A stretch of DNA of 64,000 nt from Sapria himalayana (GCA_029783825.1 JAREIK010005788.1:1-64000); one strand, 5' to 3'. Numbered from the stretch's first letter, positions 10,854 to 24,305 are shown. Numbers and translations: made by a program. The notes: generated by a model from the letters alone, not told the origin.

Positions 10854-12260
10854 TACTACAAGAAACTATCGATTTAGCTTGGAAATTTTAGTTAGGAATA
10901 AATCCCTAGCTAAATTGCGAGGGATTTTCTAGGGAATAACAAGGGATTAATGATTTTTCTTTGAAAAAAAAATATAGCAACGGATTAGTAACGGATAATT
11001 TTTCGTAAATTCTGCTCAAGAAAAGTGGGGGATATAGCGACGAAAATTTTTCATAAATTTACTCAAGAAAAGCGGGGATTTTAGCCACGGATTTAGCGAC
11101 ATAATTTTTCTAGCTAATAAAATACGGAAATTAGTGAGATATTTCCCTAGCAAATAAAATATTGAAATTAGCGATTGATTTAGTGATGGAATTTTTCTAT
11201 CTATTATATCCGAAATTTAGCGACGAAATTAGCGATGGAATTTCCCAAGCTAATAAAATACTAAAATTAACGATGGAGTTAGCGACGGAATTTCTCTACC
11301 TATTAAAATCTAGAATTTAGTGATGAATTTAGAGACCGAATTTCCCTAGCTAATAAAATTCAGAATTTAGCGATGGATTTAGCGACAGATTTAGCGATGG
11401 AATTTTCCTAGCTAATAAAACCATGAATATAGCGACGGATTTAGCGACAAAATTTCCCTAGCTAACAAAATATGGAAATTAGTGATCGATTTAGCGACAG
11501 AATTTCCCTATCTAATGAAATACGGAAATTAGCGATGGAATTTTTCTAGCTATTAAAATCCAGAATTTAGCGACGGATTTAACAACAGAATTTCCCTAGC
11601 TAATAAAATATGAAAATTAACGATGGATTTATCGACTGAATTTCCCTAGCTAATAAAATCCAGAATTTAGCGACATATTTAGAGACAGAATTTTCATAGT
11701 TAATAAAATCCAAAAATTAGTGATGGATTTAGCGATAGAATTCTCCTAGATAATAAAATATGGAAATTACCGATGCATTTAGGGATGAAATTTCTCTAGC
11801 TATTTAAATCAGGAATTTAACGACAGATTTTGCGACAGAATTTTACTAGCTAATTACATCCTTAACATAGCGACAGATTTCAGTTATGGAATTCCCTAGC
11901 TAATTATATACTAAACATAGCGATGGATTTTAGCGACAGAGTTTAGCGACGTAATTTCCCTAGCTAATTACATCCTGAAATTATAGTTAATGATTTAGCG
12001 ATGGAATTTCCCTCGCTAATTACATACTTAATATAGTGACGAATTTTAGCGACGGAACTTCCCTAGCAAATTGCTTCTTGAATATAGTGATAAATTTTAG
12101 TGAGGTAATTTCCCTAACTAATAAAATCATGAATATATCGATTGATTTAGCGAGGAGATTTCTCTAGCTAATTAAATCTGAAATATAGCGACGGATTTAG
12201 TGACTGAACTTCCCTAGCTAATTAAATTTCAACATGGCGACGGAAATTCCCTAGCCAATA
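10854..12260 (+). repeat. 5' end and subterminal repeat array of element A
   Basis: After the terminus come roughly 24 diverged copies, about every 50 bases, of a unit with the core TTTAGCGACGGAATTTCCCT followed by AGCTAATAAAAT. Variants replace AGCG by AGTG, or GACGG by GATGG. In En/Spm the subterminal repeats are the binding sites of the element-encoded TNPA protein. By analogy CCCTAGCTAA or TTAGCGACGG is the likely recognition motif here, which is inference. Confidence 0.88.
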
Positions 12261-13409
12261 TTTAATTATTTAATTTTTTTTATTTATTATTAGTTTTAAT
12301 ATTTTATTTAATTTTGTTTATTAAATGTATGTTAATGGTCTATAAATGGGCAATCCTTTAAAGATACATTCTCCTCTTAAAATCATAAAAAATGATATTA
12401 TAAATAATTAATTTAAAATATATAAAAATAAAAAAAATTATATTAGTAAGGACTAAAATAACTATTTTTATGATGTTTAATTTTTAAAAAATTATATAAA
12501 AATTTTTCTAGATTTTTTAATTAAGAAACTAAATAAATTAAATTAAAGTAACATTAAATAATTAATTCAATAAGTATAATAACTTTTTGATATTTTAAAA
12601 ATTAAATTAACATACATTAAAATTTCTATTAATTTAAATGAAAATTAATTCATTATATGATAAAATAGAAAATATTTTCAAAAATATCTAAATTGACGAA
12701 TAAACTAGTAAATATTAATATTATTATAACTATTAAAAAAATTTATGATTATAGAAATCTTTTGAAAAAATAAATAATACAAATTTTAAAAATCTTGAAA
12801 TGTAATAAAAATATAATTTTTTCAATAAAGTTAAAAAAATAGAATAATAATTATAAATAAATACATAGATGTTTAATCCTACTAAAATTTATAAAAATTA
12901 AATAATTGAGTAATATTTTTACAATTAACTTTTAACATTAAGTTTTTATTAAAATAATGAATATTACTTTTTTTAAATTATCTTATCACTTATGTAATTT
13001 TTTGAATTTTAAAAATTATTAATGATATCAAATAATATGAAATTTTATGCATTTAAAATTATTTCATATTATCTTCATAAAAATTAATATGAATTCTTAA
13101 AAAATTATAATCATAAAATATAAATTTTTATATATTTGTTAACATTAAGAGTATTTTATAACTTTTAGGAGAGTTGCTAAAAGACAAATCATCTTTTCAT
13201 TTATGTTTTTTTATATGAAGTTTGTTAATTTTGTACCTATATGATTTTTTTAAGGCAAAACATATTTTATTATTGTTTATATATTTATTTATTAATTAAT
13301 ATTATAATAAAAAATTATATGGTATTTGTTTTTCATTTGTACCTTGCTATACGCACATTAATTTTGTTGAAAAAATTTTGATAGTAAATAAAATTAATGA
13401 GTATTTTTG

Positions 13410-13461
<52 letters not shown>

Positions 13462-13500
13462 TATTTAATGTTTTAATAATTAAAGATATAAATATTTTCC
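12260..13500 (+). repeat. AT-rich spacer shared with element B (inverted at 48.9-49.99 kb)
   Basis: Non-coding, extremely AT-rich. It aligns with the reverse complement of about 48,900-49,990: shared landmarks include ATTCTCCTCTTAAAATCATA versus ATTCTCCTCGTAAAATTATA, AACATACATTAAAAT, AAACTAGTAAATATTAATAT and ATTCATTATATGA. This conservation inside both elements marks it as part of the original transposon. Confidence 0.8.
13415..13457. repeat. (TA)n microsatellite
   Basis: An uninterrupted TA dinucleotide run of about 21 units. Confidence 0.9.
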
Positions 13501-13869
13501 TAAAATATACATTCTCTCTCTTGACGCTGATGCATCTCTAACAGGATGAATTCCTCCACATTCCACCATCTATCTCTCAATGCAGATTCAACAAAAATTA
13601 TTTAGAGGTTTAAATTTTAATTTGTTATTGAATTGAGGTACATTTATACATTGATTCTTCATCGATTATCTTAGATTGCTTAATCGAAGAGTAAGCATTT
13701 TTATTCTATTTTTTTTGTTTCTGAATTTCTTCTTTAATCACCATGGCATGCTTGGATTTTGTATATAAACTTATTTGTATACTTGCTTCATGCATTTGTG
13801 ATATAATGCGTTGTCATTGTGTGGATTTTGATGGTGGTCGTATACAAAAATAATATATAAACTATATAT

Positions 13870-14155
13870 ATACTTAGGTTTGCTGACTTGATATCTACAA
13901 AAATAGTATACATCAATATGCATTGTATTTTATATATAACTAGTATACATACTTAGGTATGCCGACTTGATATCTACTAAAATAGTATACATCAATATCC
14001 ATATATATTTTATACATAACTAGTATACATACTTTGGTATGCCTGACTTGATATCTACAAAAACAGCATACATCAATATGCATGTGTATTTTATACATAA
14101 CTAGTACACATACTTAGGTATGCCTACTAGATATCTACAAAAAATATTGAAAAAT
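13870..14155 (+). repeat. Tandem repeat, about 82-bp unit, near 3.7 copies
   Basis: Four successive copies of a unit containing ACTTAGGTATGC, GACTTGATATCTAC, AAAATAGTATACATCAATAT and ATACATAACTAGTATACAT. GACTTGATATCTAC begins near 13,885, 13,964 and 14,045, and a degraded copy sits near 14,127. Confidence 0.85.
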
Positions 14156-14171
14156 GAGTAATGCTCGAATT

Positions 14172-14366
14172 CAAAAATAAAATAAAATAAAATAAATTGA
14201 AATAAAATGAAATAAATAAAATAAATGAAATAAATGAAATAAAAAAAATAAATGAAATAAATGATAATAAAAGAAATAAAAAAAATAAAAAAAATAAAAA
14301 AAATAAAATAAAATAAAATAAATAAAATAAATAAAATAAATAAAATAAATAAAATAAATAAAATAA
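14172..14366 (+). repeat. AAATA/AAAT microsatellite tract
   Basis: A run of AAATA and AAAT units with occasional G. The opposite strand is open as a Phe-Tyr-Ile-Leu ORF (14171-14377), an artefact of the repeat. Confidence 0.9.
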
Positions 14367-14369
14367 TAG

Positions 14370-17050
14370 TTTAGCATGTCAAATTAAATTAAACTGATTA
14401 TACTTGATTGAAATAGTTTGAACTATTCTACCAACTTCTAGAAAACTCAATAATATTTACACATGTAATTGAAAATAATTGAGCAAGAGTTTATCATTTC
14501 ACTTTGAAATATTCTCTTGATATGTGTTGTGTGCTAGGAACCCCAAATCACTTTTATTTATAGGCAAGATTCAAAGTTTTTTAATTTTTGATGCAACATT
14601 TAGTAAGCCAACACATAGCTTTCACATGTCAATGTCAATCCTTGGCAAGTATACACATCATCATATAACAAGCACACTTTCAAGCACTTGGCATTAATGC
14701 ACGAGAACACATAGTAAGTACATAATCAATACTTATCATTCATGTAAACCAAGACATGGAAATCATACATACTAACACATGATATTCATGCAAGTAAGCA
14801 TGTGATAAGCTTGTAAGTCAACATATGATATAAAAATAATTATTCTTATTAATTTTTTCATATACTTTATTATCATTTTCCTACATGATTCATTTATATT
14901 CTTATGGTTGCACTTATCTTTAACAAAGATTATCATGGTGTGTGTGTTTGTGTGTGTATATATATAAAGATTTATATTTACCATGTATCTAACATTTTGT
15001 AATTTAAATTTATCTTGAAATTATCTCAAACATATAATAACTTCATATTTATGTTTCTTGAAATAAAACACTTATATTTCTAATAATTTCAATATTCCTT
15101 CAATAGATGTCTCGTAGTGTGTGATTCCTTGTGATCTCTCCTGTGTTAGTGATGAGTGGACTTGTTGAATCAAGTTTAGTAATTAAAAATAATGATTTCA
15201 TACTGATATAATAAGATCAACATATAGCAATGTGTCATGGACACTCAAGCTAAGAAAGTAAAAAATATATGAACCAAACTTTTGTGTACATAATTACTAT
15301 CAAGAATAATATTTTTAAAAACAAATAGCATGGTAATAAAAATCCAAACCAACAACATGGTAGACTAATCGGCAAAAGATGATGAATACTCTAACACTTA
15401 ATATATGAGTCCGATCCTCATAGATGTTGGATATGTTTTCAATGGTACTATCATTTATCATGTTGTTCAGATGTTGGGACGTGAATTTTACATATTCTAA
15501 TCATGAAGCCTCATAGCTTATATAAGAGCCAAATAATAATGTTGGGTTGAGTTTGGGAGATGGGTAGGTAGATAAAAAAAGTATAATAATTTTAATCTAT
15601 AACATTTTTGTTTTAGATAGAGGATATAAAACTATTAAAAATATTTAGAAATTTTTAATGTTTATAATCCCCACAACGTCATGCAACACAATAGATTTTT
15701 TTCTACCAAATAATGTTTTATCAACTTCAATTTATGATTTTAGCCACAAAAATGTAGTTTATTATTACTCTAACAATTCAACTTCTACCAAATTTATATT
15801 AACTATAATTTATACCATTAACAACTGTGGATTATGAAGAGTTTGGGTATCTCTTTAACGTTGATGAATTTCATGCCTTACAAGAGTATTCTTCTTACGA
15901 CAACATTCGTTAGGACACCCTTTATCCTACCATGTTAATAACATCATCTTTTAACACACGGTAATTTTTTTGTACTCCAATATGTTTATTTTAAACAATT
16001 TAAAAAACTTATAAATATGAGGAGTAATTATTAGTTGAATGGTGTAGCTATTAGTTGAGTACCATTACTATTAGTTGTAACCTACAAGCTTGAATCTAAG
16101 TTTCATGTTTCACAAAATTTGTGGCAGATGTATCTTGTAATAAATAGTAATAAAGAATATAAGAAAATATGAGAAGTATTATGGAAATGTATGTATCATT
16201 AATGAAACATTAATTTATAGTACTAGCGAATATATGTGAGTACTCTATTATGTGAGTACTCTTTTATAGTTTAATATGATATAAACATATTTATTAATTA
16301 TTTTTAGTCCAAAACATATATATTTAAATATTATTTCATATCTTAATAAAATAAATATAAATTATTATAATTTCAAAAATATCAATACAATATAATAAAA
16401 AAATAGTAACATATTATAAAAATACAGTAAAATGAATTATAAAGAACATTAATAAGTTGTAAATAAAAATAAAAATTTCAAAACTATCGAGAATTATATT
16501 GTATTTTTATATTTTTTAATCTTGAGATACTAGGATGGGATAATTCATATAGATTAAGAGTATTCATAGTTTCTTTTTGTATTTATAAATGAATTTTTAT
16601 TTTATTTAATAAATGATAATGTCATTTTATAATTTTTATTCATAATATTATATTATTGTGAGTTTTTATTTATTTTATTCAATTATTTTATTTTTTATGG
16701 AAATACTCGATATGTAAAGTTTCATCAATCATTTTTATTTATTATGTAAATGCATGAGTTTTAGTTATATATTATTATTATTGAATATTATTTTTTTCAA
16801 TATCAACTTTTTTTTATTTTCATGTATTAATCTTCATATTTATTTTTCCTCAATAAATAAATAAATAAATATATATATAGACATGCAGATATATGGAAGA
16901 AATTTATGATGCTTTAGCAGAATATCTCTTCGCTAAAGAAGTTGTAGTAAATGGCCATTAAAAATAACTTCCTGCTCATGTCAAAAATTGTAGAAATATA
17001 GTATTTCTTTTTTTTTTCTATCTCTCTCTCTCTAAACAACATTATTGGCC
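14370..17050. other. Non-coding interior of element A
   Basis: AT-rich spacer without supported genes. It contains a TG run at 14,938-14,958 and an ATAAATAAATAA tract near 16,853. The part around 15,100-15,580 is slightly less AT-rich but has no recognisable protein signature. Confidence 0.5.
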
Positions 17051-17059
17051 ATATTTTAG

Positions 17060-17485
17060 ATATTTGTTGAAGTTGTATGACTATATATAAATATTTGTAT
17101 AACTAAAAATAAATAATTGTATAACTATATAACACTCTATATAATTAGATATAACTATATTTGTAAGTATGTATACATATATGTAAATCTATATATTTAT
17201 TTATAACTTTATATATTTATGTATAACTATTTGTATGAATATATCTATATATAACTATATGTTTAACTATATAAAAATATTTATAGTTATATATACTATA
17301 TGTATAATAACATATAACAATAAATAATTGTATCTTATTATATGTATTACTATAAAAGCTTTATACATTACTATATTTAAATATATAATTTACAACTTAT
17401 ATTTAATATACATTTGTATATATTAGTATTAAAAAATAAATTTTACTATATCTATACCTATACATAACTATAGGTATAGATATAT

Positions 17486-17531
<46 letters not shown>

Positions 17532-17803
17532 ACATGTATTAATATATGTTTAACTATACGTGTAACTATATGTATAACCATATGTAACTATATTTATAAT
17601 TACATGTATAACAACATACAACATTATGTTTAATTATATGTGTATAACTATAAATATTTTTAAAACTAAATAAAACATTGTATAATTAAATATAACTATA
17701 TTTTTAACTATTTATACATATATGTATACATATATGTAAATATATATACTTGTTTATAACTTTGTATATATTTATGTATAACTAAATATAACTACTCATA
17801 TGA

Positions 17804-17843
<40 letters not shown>

Positions 17844-18975
17844 ATTACAACTATATTTATTATATGTATAATAATATATAATTATACATAATTTTTTATT
17901 ATTAATGTATAACCTATATTCAAATATATAATTAACAACATATATTTAATATACATTTTTATATATTTGTATAAAAATTGTATTTTAGTATATCGATACC
18001 TATACATAACTATATGTAAAAATATATGAAATTATATAAACAAATATATATACACACATGTATACATATTAGTTTAATTATACGTGTACTATATGTATAA
18101 TCACATGTAACTATATTTATAATTACATGTATAATAACATACAACATCATATTTAATTATATGTGTATAACTATATATAATTATTTGTAAATCTAAATAA
18201 AACTTTATATAATTAAATATAACTATAATTTTAATTATTTATACATATATGTATACATATATGTAAATCTATATACTTGTTTATAACATTGAATATATTT
18301 ATGTATAACTAAATTTAACTACTCGTATGAATATATATATATATATATATAACTAAATGTTTAACAATATTTAATTTTTTATAACTATATATATTATATG
18401 TATACTAACATATAACTATAAATAAATCTATCTTACTATATGTATAACTATAAAAACATATACATAACTATATTTAAATATATAATTAACAACATTTATT
18501 TAATATACATTTTTATATATTAGTATAAAAATTATAATTTAGTATATCCATACCTATACATAACTATATGTATAAATATATGAAATTATATGATAAAATA
18601 TATATACATACATGTATAAATATAAGTTTAACTATATGTGTAACTATATGTATAATTACATGTAACAATATTTATAATTATATGTATAAAAACATACAAC
18701 ACAATGTTTAACTATATTTATATTACTATATATAAATATTCTTAAAACTATAAATAATTTAATATAAATAAATATAACTTTATTTTTAATTATGTATACA
18801 TATATGTATACATATATGTAAATCTATATAATTGTTCATAACTTTGTATAGATTTATTTATATTTACTTATAACTACTTTTATGCATATATCAATATATA
18901 ATTATATGCTTAACTATATATAACTATTTATAATTACATTTACTATATGTATCCTAACATATAATTATATATGAG
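17060..18975 (+). repeat. ~550-bp tandem repeat array, about 3.5 copies
   Basis: Long AT-rich units built mainly of TATAACTATATGTATAA-like phrases. The marker ACAACATTATGTTTAATTAT recurs near 17,618, 18,142 and 18,697, giving spacings of about 524 and 555. The phrase ATACATATATGTAAATCTAT recurs once per unit. The same repeat occurs in the opposite orientation at 45.8-48.3 kb (element B) and 57.0-58.3 kb (element C), always on the 5' side of the transposase position. Confidence 0.85.
17492..17527. repeat. (TA)n microsatellite inside the ~550-bp array
   Basis: A run of alternating TA within one repeat unit. Shorter TA runs occur at the corresponding place in other units. Confidence 0.85.
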
Positions 18976-19235
18976 ATAATATTAATTTGTTGAACTAATT
19001 TGAAATTAAATGGCAAAAGATATAATAGCAACAATATGTAAGCACGTAGCATGAGAGTGTCCATTGATTAGGCTCATATATGGTATAATACAAATAAGGG
19101 TCGTACTCTTACCTAATCCCAGCCCTTGGGTTTCAGGCTCAAATATGAACTTGTGTATAACAAAAGATATAATATTTGATAGGTTTATACAGAAGAAATT
19201 TTATTTTCTTTTATATAATTTTTAATTCTAATACT

Positions 19236-19575
19236 GCACTCTCTGTGTCTCTCTCTCTCTCCATCTCTAATTCTTCCTATCACTCAATTCTTCTTTTCTG
19301 TGTCACACATTCTCTCTTGTTATTTTCTTTCTTGCTCTCCTTTCTTTATTGTTCTCTCTCTCTCCCCCCTCTCTCCCTCTTTCTCTATCTCCCTCTCTCT
19401 CTCTCTCTCATTCTCTTCCTCTCTCTCTCTCTTTCCCTCTCTATCCCTTTTCACCATTTCTCTCCCTCTCACTCTCCCTCATTCTCTCTCTATCTCTCTC
19501 CCCCATCTCCCCATTCATCTGCCGCTCTCTCTCTCTCCCCCACCTTATCTCTCTCTCTCTCTCCCTCCCTCTCCT
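19236..19575 (+). repeat. CT-rich polypyrimidine tract upstream of TNP2
   Basis: About 340 bases of almost pure pyrimidine on the plus strand (CTCT, CCCTCT, TTCTTTC). All three frames stay open, giving overlapping Ser-Leu-Pro ORFs between 19,176 and 19,702 that are compositional artefacts. It ends about 290 bases before the TNP2 start codon. Long CT tracts are common in plant 5' leader regions, so a promoter or leader role is possible but unproven. Confidence 0.8.
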
Positions 19576-22500
19576 CCTTCAAACATTAAATGTCTTTTTT
19601 TTGCTTTCCTTTCTTATGCATTATCACGTTTTGCACCCTTTATTTATTATAACTGTGATATCTATTAATCTTTATTATGCTAAAAACTACTTTATCTATT
19701 AATGTAGATTCTACAAATGCATTGCCTAGATATTCATGATATTTAATTTTTAAATATTCATCTGTAAATGATTTTATTTAATTATTTGTATATTTTGAAG
19801 TAATATAATGTTTTATTCAAAATAATGATTGGGCATTATTTTTTGTAAATAAAATAGGGGAAAATGAGCGCAGATCATTAGTGCATGTACAGGAGGGTTA
19901 TTAATATATTTTTGAATAAAGATTTTTTGACTGGGCTGGAAACTTTTAATTAATTTTGTATGTAGTCAATTGAGATTGATGGATGAAGATAGAATTAAGT
20001 GCCCATGTAATCATCCTAAGTGTCAAAATATCATTTTTCATGATGCAAGCACTATAAGATATCATTTGGCTATATATGGCTTTGTGCCAAATTATTTTAT
20101 TTGGTTTTATAATGGGGATAGTACAATGGTTCTGGATAATGACCAAAATAATGGTATTGGATCGTTTGCTTGTGGTGAAGAATCATCAAACACATACCAT
20201 AGAAAGATCACTGAAGCTTCTAGTGTCGACTTCAATATGGATTACATGGATGAACCACTTAATCCTGGAGCTTAGAAATATTATGAAATACTTAAAGTTA
20301 TAGATAAAGAGTTGTGGCATGGTTGTAAAACACATTTACAATTGTCACTTGTGGGTCGACTAATGAGGATTAAATTAGAAAATCATATGTCTGAGAAATT
20401 ATATGATCAGGTGACAGAACTGATGAAGGAGATTATTCCAGATAATAATTTGATCACTAACAACTTTTACAACACTAAGAAGTTACTACAAGGAATGGGT
20501 ATACGAGTGAAAAAAATTGAATGTTGTTTAAATGGATGCATTTTATATTGGGGGCGGTGATAGTGATTTAATTAGCTGTAAGTTTTGTGATAATCTTTGA
20601 TTTATGAAGGCACTTCGTATTGTAGATACGTGACAAAAATTGATGGTTATCTTTAAGAAGATGTATTATTTTCCATTAATTCCTCGATTATAGAAACTAT
20701 ATTTATCAAATACTATAGCAAATGATATGAGGTGGCATTTTGAGCATGAGGTTGAAGAAGGGGTAATGCGTCATCCATTAGATTCACATACTTGGAAGCA
20801 TTTTAATTATATACATCAAGATTTTGCAGTAGAAAGACGAAATGTGAGATTGGGTCTCTACACTAATGGATTTCAGCCATTTGGGCAATCTGGATAATAG
20901 TATTCAGCATGGTCAGTGATAGTGACATCGTATAACTTGCCTCCATGGTTATGTATGAAGGAGCAATATATGTTTTTGTCAATATTGGTTCCAGGGCCAA
21001 AAAATTTGAAAGACATGCTGGATGTTTTCTTATAGCCTCTTATTGCAGAGTTAACTCATTTATGGGATGTTGGCATGAATACATATGATATCTCAAAGAA
21101 GAAGAATTGCATTATGCTGGCAGCCCTTATGTGGATTGTATGTGATTTTCCTGCATATTCAATATTGTTTGGCTGGAGTACTGTAAGATGATTCACATGC
21201 CCGTATTGCATGATAAATTTTGATGCATTTACCCTCAAATTTAGTGGTGAACAATCAAGGTTTGATAACCATCATAAGTTTCTACCTACGAATAATCCAT
21301 TTCAAAGAAATATAACTACATTTAGAAAAAAAAACTGTGATGATAGTTGCACCAGCAGTTCGTTTAGGAGATGATATTATGACAGAGATTCAAAGTTTAG
21401 ATTTAAAGAATGTAAGTGAAATGGAAGCTACTAGAAGTAATGGATCAATAGGCAAATTATTTGGCTGGAGGAAACGTAGTATATTTTGGGACTTGCCCTA
21501 TTGGAAGTCCAATTTAATTCGTCATAACTTAGATGTAATGCATATTGAAAAAAATGTTTTTGATAATGTTTTCAACACTATCCTTAATGTAGACTGAAAA
21601 ACAAAAGATACTTTAAAATCAAGACAAGAGCTGAATGAATACAGTCGGTGTCTTGAATTAAAACTGAATGAGGAAATAGGTAAATTCCCTAAAGCTTGCT
21701 ACACACTTGATAAGAAGGCAAGATAGATATTGTGTGAATATGTTAAAAATTTGAAATTCCCTAATGGATATGTGTTAAATATGGGTAGATACTTGGATAT
21801 GAAGAATCTTAAGTTATTTAGAATGAAATATCATAACTGTCATGTATTTATCCAGAGATTAATACCAATTGAATTCCATGAATTACTTCCAGTAAGTGAT
21901 CGGAAGGTCCTTATAGAACTTAGTTTGTTTTTCAAATAGCTAACCACAATCACAATCAAAACTGATGACATGGTGAGGCTGGAGAATGACATTCCACTTA
22001 TTATTTGTAAGCTTGAATGGATATTCCCACTGAGTTTTTTTGACTCGATTGAGCATTTTCATATCCATTTGGTATATGAAACAAGGATTGTAGGGTCAGT
22101 GCAATTCAGTTGATGTACCCTTTTGAGAGGTAAATACATATAATTTTTTTGTGTTTTATTATTTAGTACTTTAAGTATTATTGTAATTTAATCTAATTGA
22201 AACCTAACATTATGGATGTAGGTATCTTCGTAAGTTGAAATTGAATGTTAGAAACAAATCAAAAGTTGAAGGTTCAATTTGCACTGTATATTTAGTAGAA
22301 GAAGCATCATCAATTTGCTCTTATTATTTTTAGGATCATATCATTACAAAGAATATAAATGTGCCACGGAATTATGAAGGTCATGTGATGGAAGAAGATA
22401 ATTCTATGGACAAACTATCTTTCTTCAAGAACCCTGGAAGAGCATTTGGAAGAGCAATGGAAATATGTATGACAGATGAAGAGTACAAAGTAACTCGGAG

Positions 22501-22639
22501 CTATGTTTTACTTAATTGTGAGGAGGTTGCACCTTATATTGAATATGTATACTGTTGTATATATAATTTGTTTTTATTTAATAATTTGTTTGTATAACAA
22601 AATGTTTTTCTGTTTTATTATTTTTATGTAAGTGCAGGA

Positions 22640-23200
22640 AAGAAAATATTAAAAGGCCGGGGATGCAGCAGTAGCAAAACAACGGAGGTCCCGCTATCTG
22701 GTTAGCGGGCCAAAATTTTTAGAGCAGAGCCTGACCCGTTCAATGATCCAACCTGCTGTAGTTAAATGAACCGAGATGTTTTTTAATATAAAATGATTTG
22801 TAATTTTATTTTTTGGGTGGCTGTTTTTGACCCGTGGAACTATTCATCATTTCTCTCTCTTCTCTCTGCGTGATTTATCACGACTGCTCTGTGTGCTGCA
22901 TGATGTAAGAAGTTTCTATTTGGTTTAATATGTAATGCATAAGCATATTCTGGTAAATGTAGCTAGTCGTACTGAGCAACTAGCGAACCACGTTATTTTC
23001 GGTGTTGATTTCTCATTTTTTTTTGATTCTATCATGCATGCTTGCTGGATTGGGATATATATTGCTTGGTTTCTGTGTTTCTGTTGTTTCTGTTGTTTCT
23101 ATTGTTTCTGTTGTTTCTGTATCTTAATCTAACAACCGTGGAAGCGCAATTGCCCAACATATACCCAAAATGGTTGCAAATTTAATCATAGTTTAATTTT
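22640..23200 (+). other. GC-richer insertion or intron inside the TNP2 pseudogene
   Basis: Between the coding segments ending VAPYIEY (about 22,545) and resuming IYVEQLKYRHPAIS (about 23,268) lies sequence unlike the rest of the element: AAGGCCGGGGATGCAGCAG, GGTCCCGCTATCTGGTTAGC, GGGCCAAAA and GACCCGTTCAATGATCCAAC, then a CT-rich stretch, ATGATGTAAGAAG (splice-donor-like) and a TTTCTGTTG repeat. The layout resembles a leader exon plus the start of an intron of some host gene, so it may be a second captured fragment. I could not identify a product. Confidence 0.45.
23077..23121 (+). repeat. TTTCTGTTG minisatellite, about 5 copies
   Basis: A 9-bp unit TTTCTGTTG is repeated in tandem with one C-to-A change. 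The short Cys-Phe ORF over it (22,935-23,132) is an artefact. Confidence 0.85.
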
Positions 23201-24305
23201 ATTTTTAATAGGAATTATTAAAAATTGATATACATTTTTTTACTCTCTTTTTATATTTGTGCAGTATTTATGTTGAGCAGTTAAAATATAGGCATCCAGC
23301 AATTTCCAGCAAAGATGTCGATTATATGCTAGAAACTGAATTTGCGAATTGGTTAAAAAATTATTTGAGAATAATTTAGTTTTATATTTTTGAATTATTT
23401 AATTTATTAGTATCTTTTATTTGTTAATATCATTTTTTTAATTTGTCACATGCAATTGATCTTTCAAATGGAGATTTAAATATTTTCATTCAGAATCTAA
23501 GTAAAGGCCCGTTTAGATATGTGACAACCTATCTTGGGTATTTTGTTAATGGATATAAATTTCACACAATCGAGCATGCTTCTTCTAAAATAATAATGAA
23601 TAGTGGTGTATGCATCAAAGACTCATGTTATAGTGCAAATGAGATTGATTATAGTGGTCAACTCAAAGAAGTTATTGAGTTTGAGTATCCTTAACTCGAA
23701 AACAACAGGATTGTATTATTTAAGTGCGAGTGCTTTGATCCTACATGAAATGTGAGCACAAAGATTCATTCAGATTATAAGCTAGTAAATGTTAACCATA
23801 AACACAGATATAATCGATATGAGCCATTTATTATTGTAGTTCAAGCCACTTAGTTATTTATTTTACAAATCTGAGTTTATCTCATGATAAGAGAGTTTAG
23901 TGGGCGATTTGCAAAATCAAAGCTCGATCAAATTTTCAAGTACCAACATCACAACAAAGAAGTGCAAGCTTAGAAATTGCACCGGCATTCCAAGAAGATG
24001 GCATAAATAATTTTGAGCCTTTAAATGTAAATGAAGATCCAACAAATTTATGTGACGCAAATGGTGGCACAATAGAAATTGAAGATGATCAATTTTTATC
24101 TGAAGATGAGTTTGAACTTCTATCGGAATCAGACAAAATCTATCACTATTTTTGTTATAATTTTTAATTGTTATAATTTTATTATAAATTTAAATTATCA
24201 AAGACTTTTTATATTTTGTTGAAATCTATCGGTGTGTTTTATTTGAAAATGCATGCATGTTCATCATATCCCTATTTTTGTTCTATGTTTTATTTTGTAC
24301 AGCAG

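Larger units (their letters stand above)
19864..24167 (+). pseudogene. TNP2-like CACTA transposase pseudogene
   Basis: Decayed multi-exon transposase. The ATG at 19,864 opens MSADH, stop, CMYRRVINIFLNKDFLTGLE, the start of the transposase-associated domain, which continues as RIKCPCNHPKCQN and GFVPNYFIWFYNGD. The TNP2 domain (about 20,560-21,600) shows RWHFEHEVEEGVMRHPLDS, NVRLGLYTNGFQPFGQSG, PPWLCMKEQYMFLSILVPGP, LMWIVCDFPAYSILFGWST and DLPYWKSNLIRHNLDVMH. A DUF4218-like part follows (about 21,850-22,330: LENDIPLIICKLEWIFPLS, intron about 22,132-22,221, KVEGSICTVYLVEEAS). A DUF4216-like part (about 23,443-23,900) has SGVCIKDSCYSANEIDYSG. The frame ends at a TAA at 24,165. More than ten in-frame stops and at least two frameshifts (near 19,980 and 20,555) show it is dead. 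A GC-richer insertion sits at about 22,640-23,200. Such proteins cleave element ends together with the TNPA-like partner encoded just downstream. Confidence 0.9.

Noticed and set aside
10854..12260. CRISPR-like regular repeat spacing in the 5' end of element A
   Set aside because: The units are diverged, contiguous and AT-rich with no unique spacers, and the context is a plant CACTA transposon end. It is a subterminal repeat array.
14171..14377. Phe-Tyr-Ile ORF on the minus strand
   Set aside because: Translation of an AAATA/AAAT microsatellite.
19080..19150. Possible Pol III or SINE-like sequence (GGGTTTCAGGCTCAAAT)
   Set aside because: Only a vague resemblance to a B box. No A box, no A-tail and no target duplication seen.
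19176..19702. Three overlapping Ser-Leu-Pro ORFs
   Set aside because: Produced by the CT-rich tract, with all three frames open.
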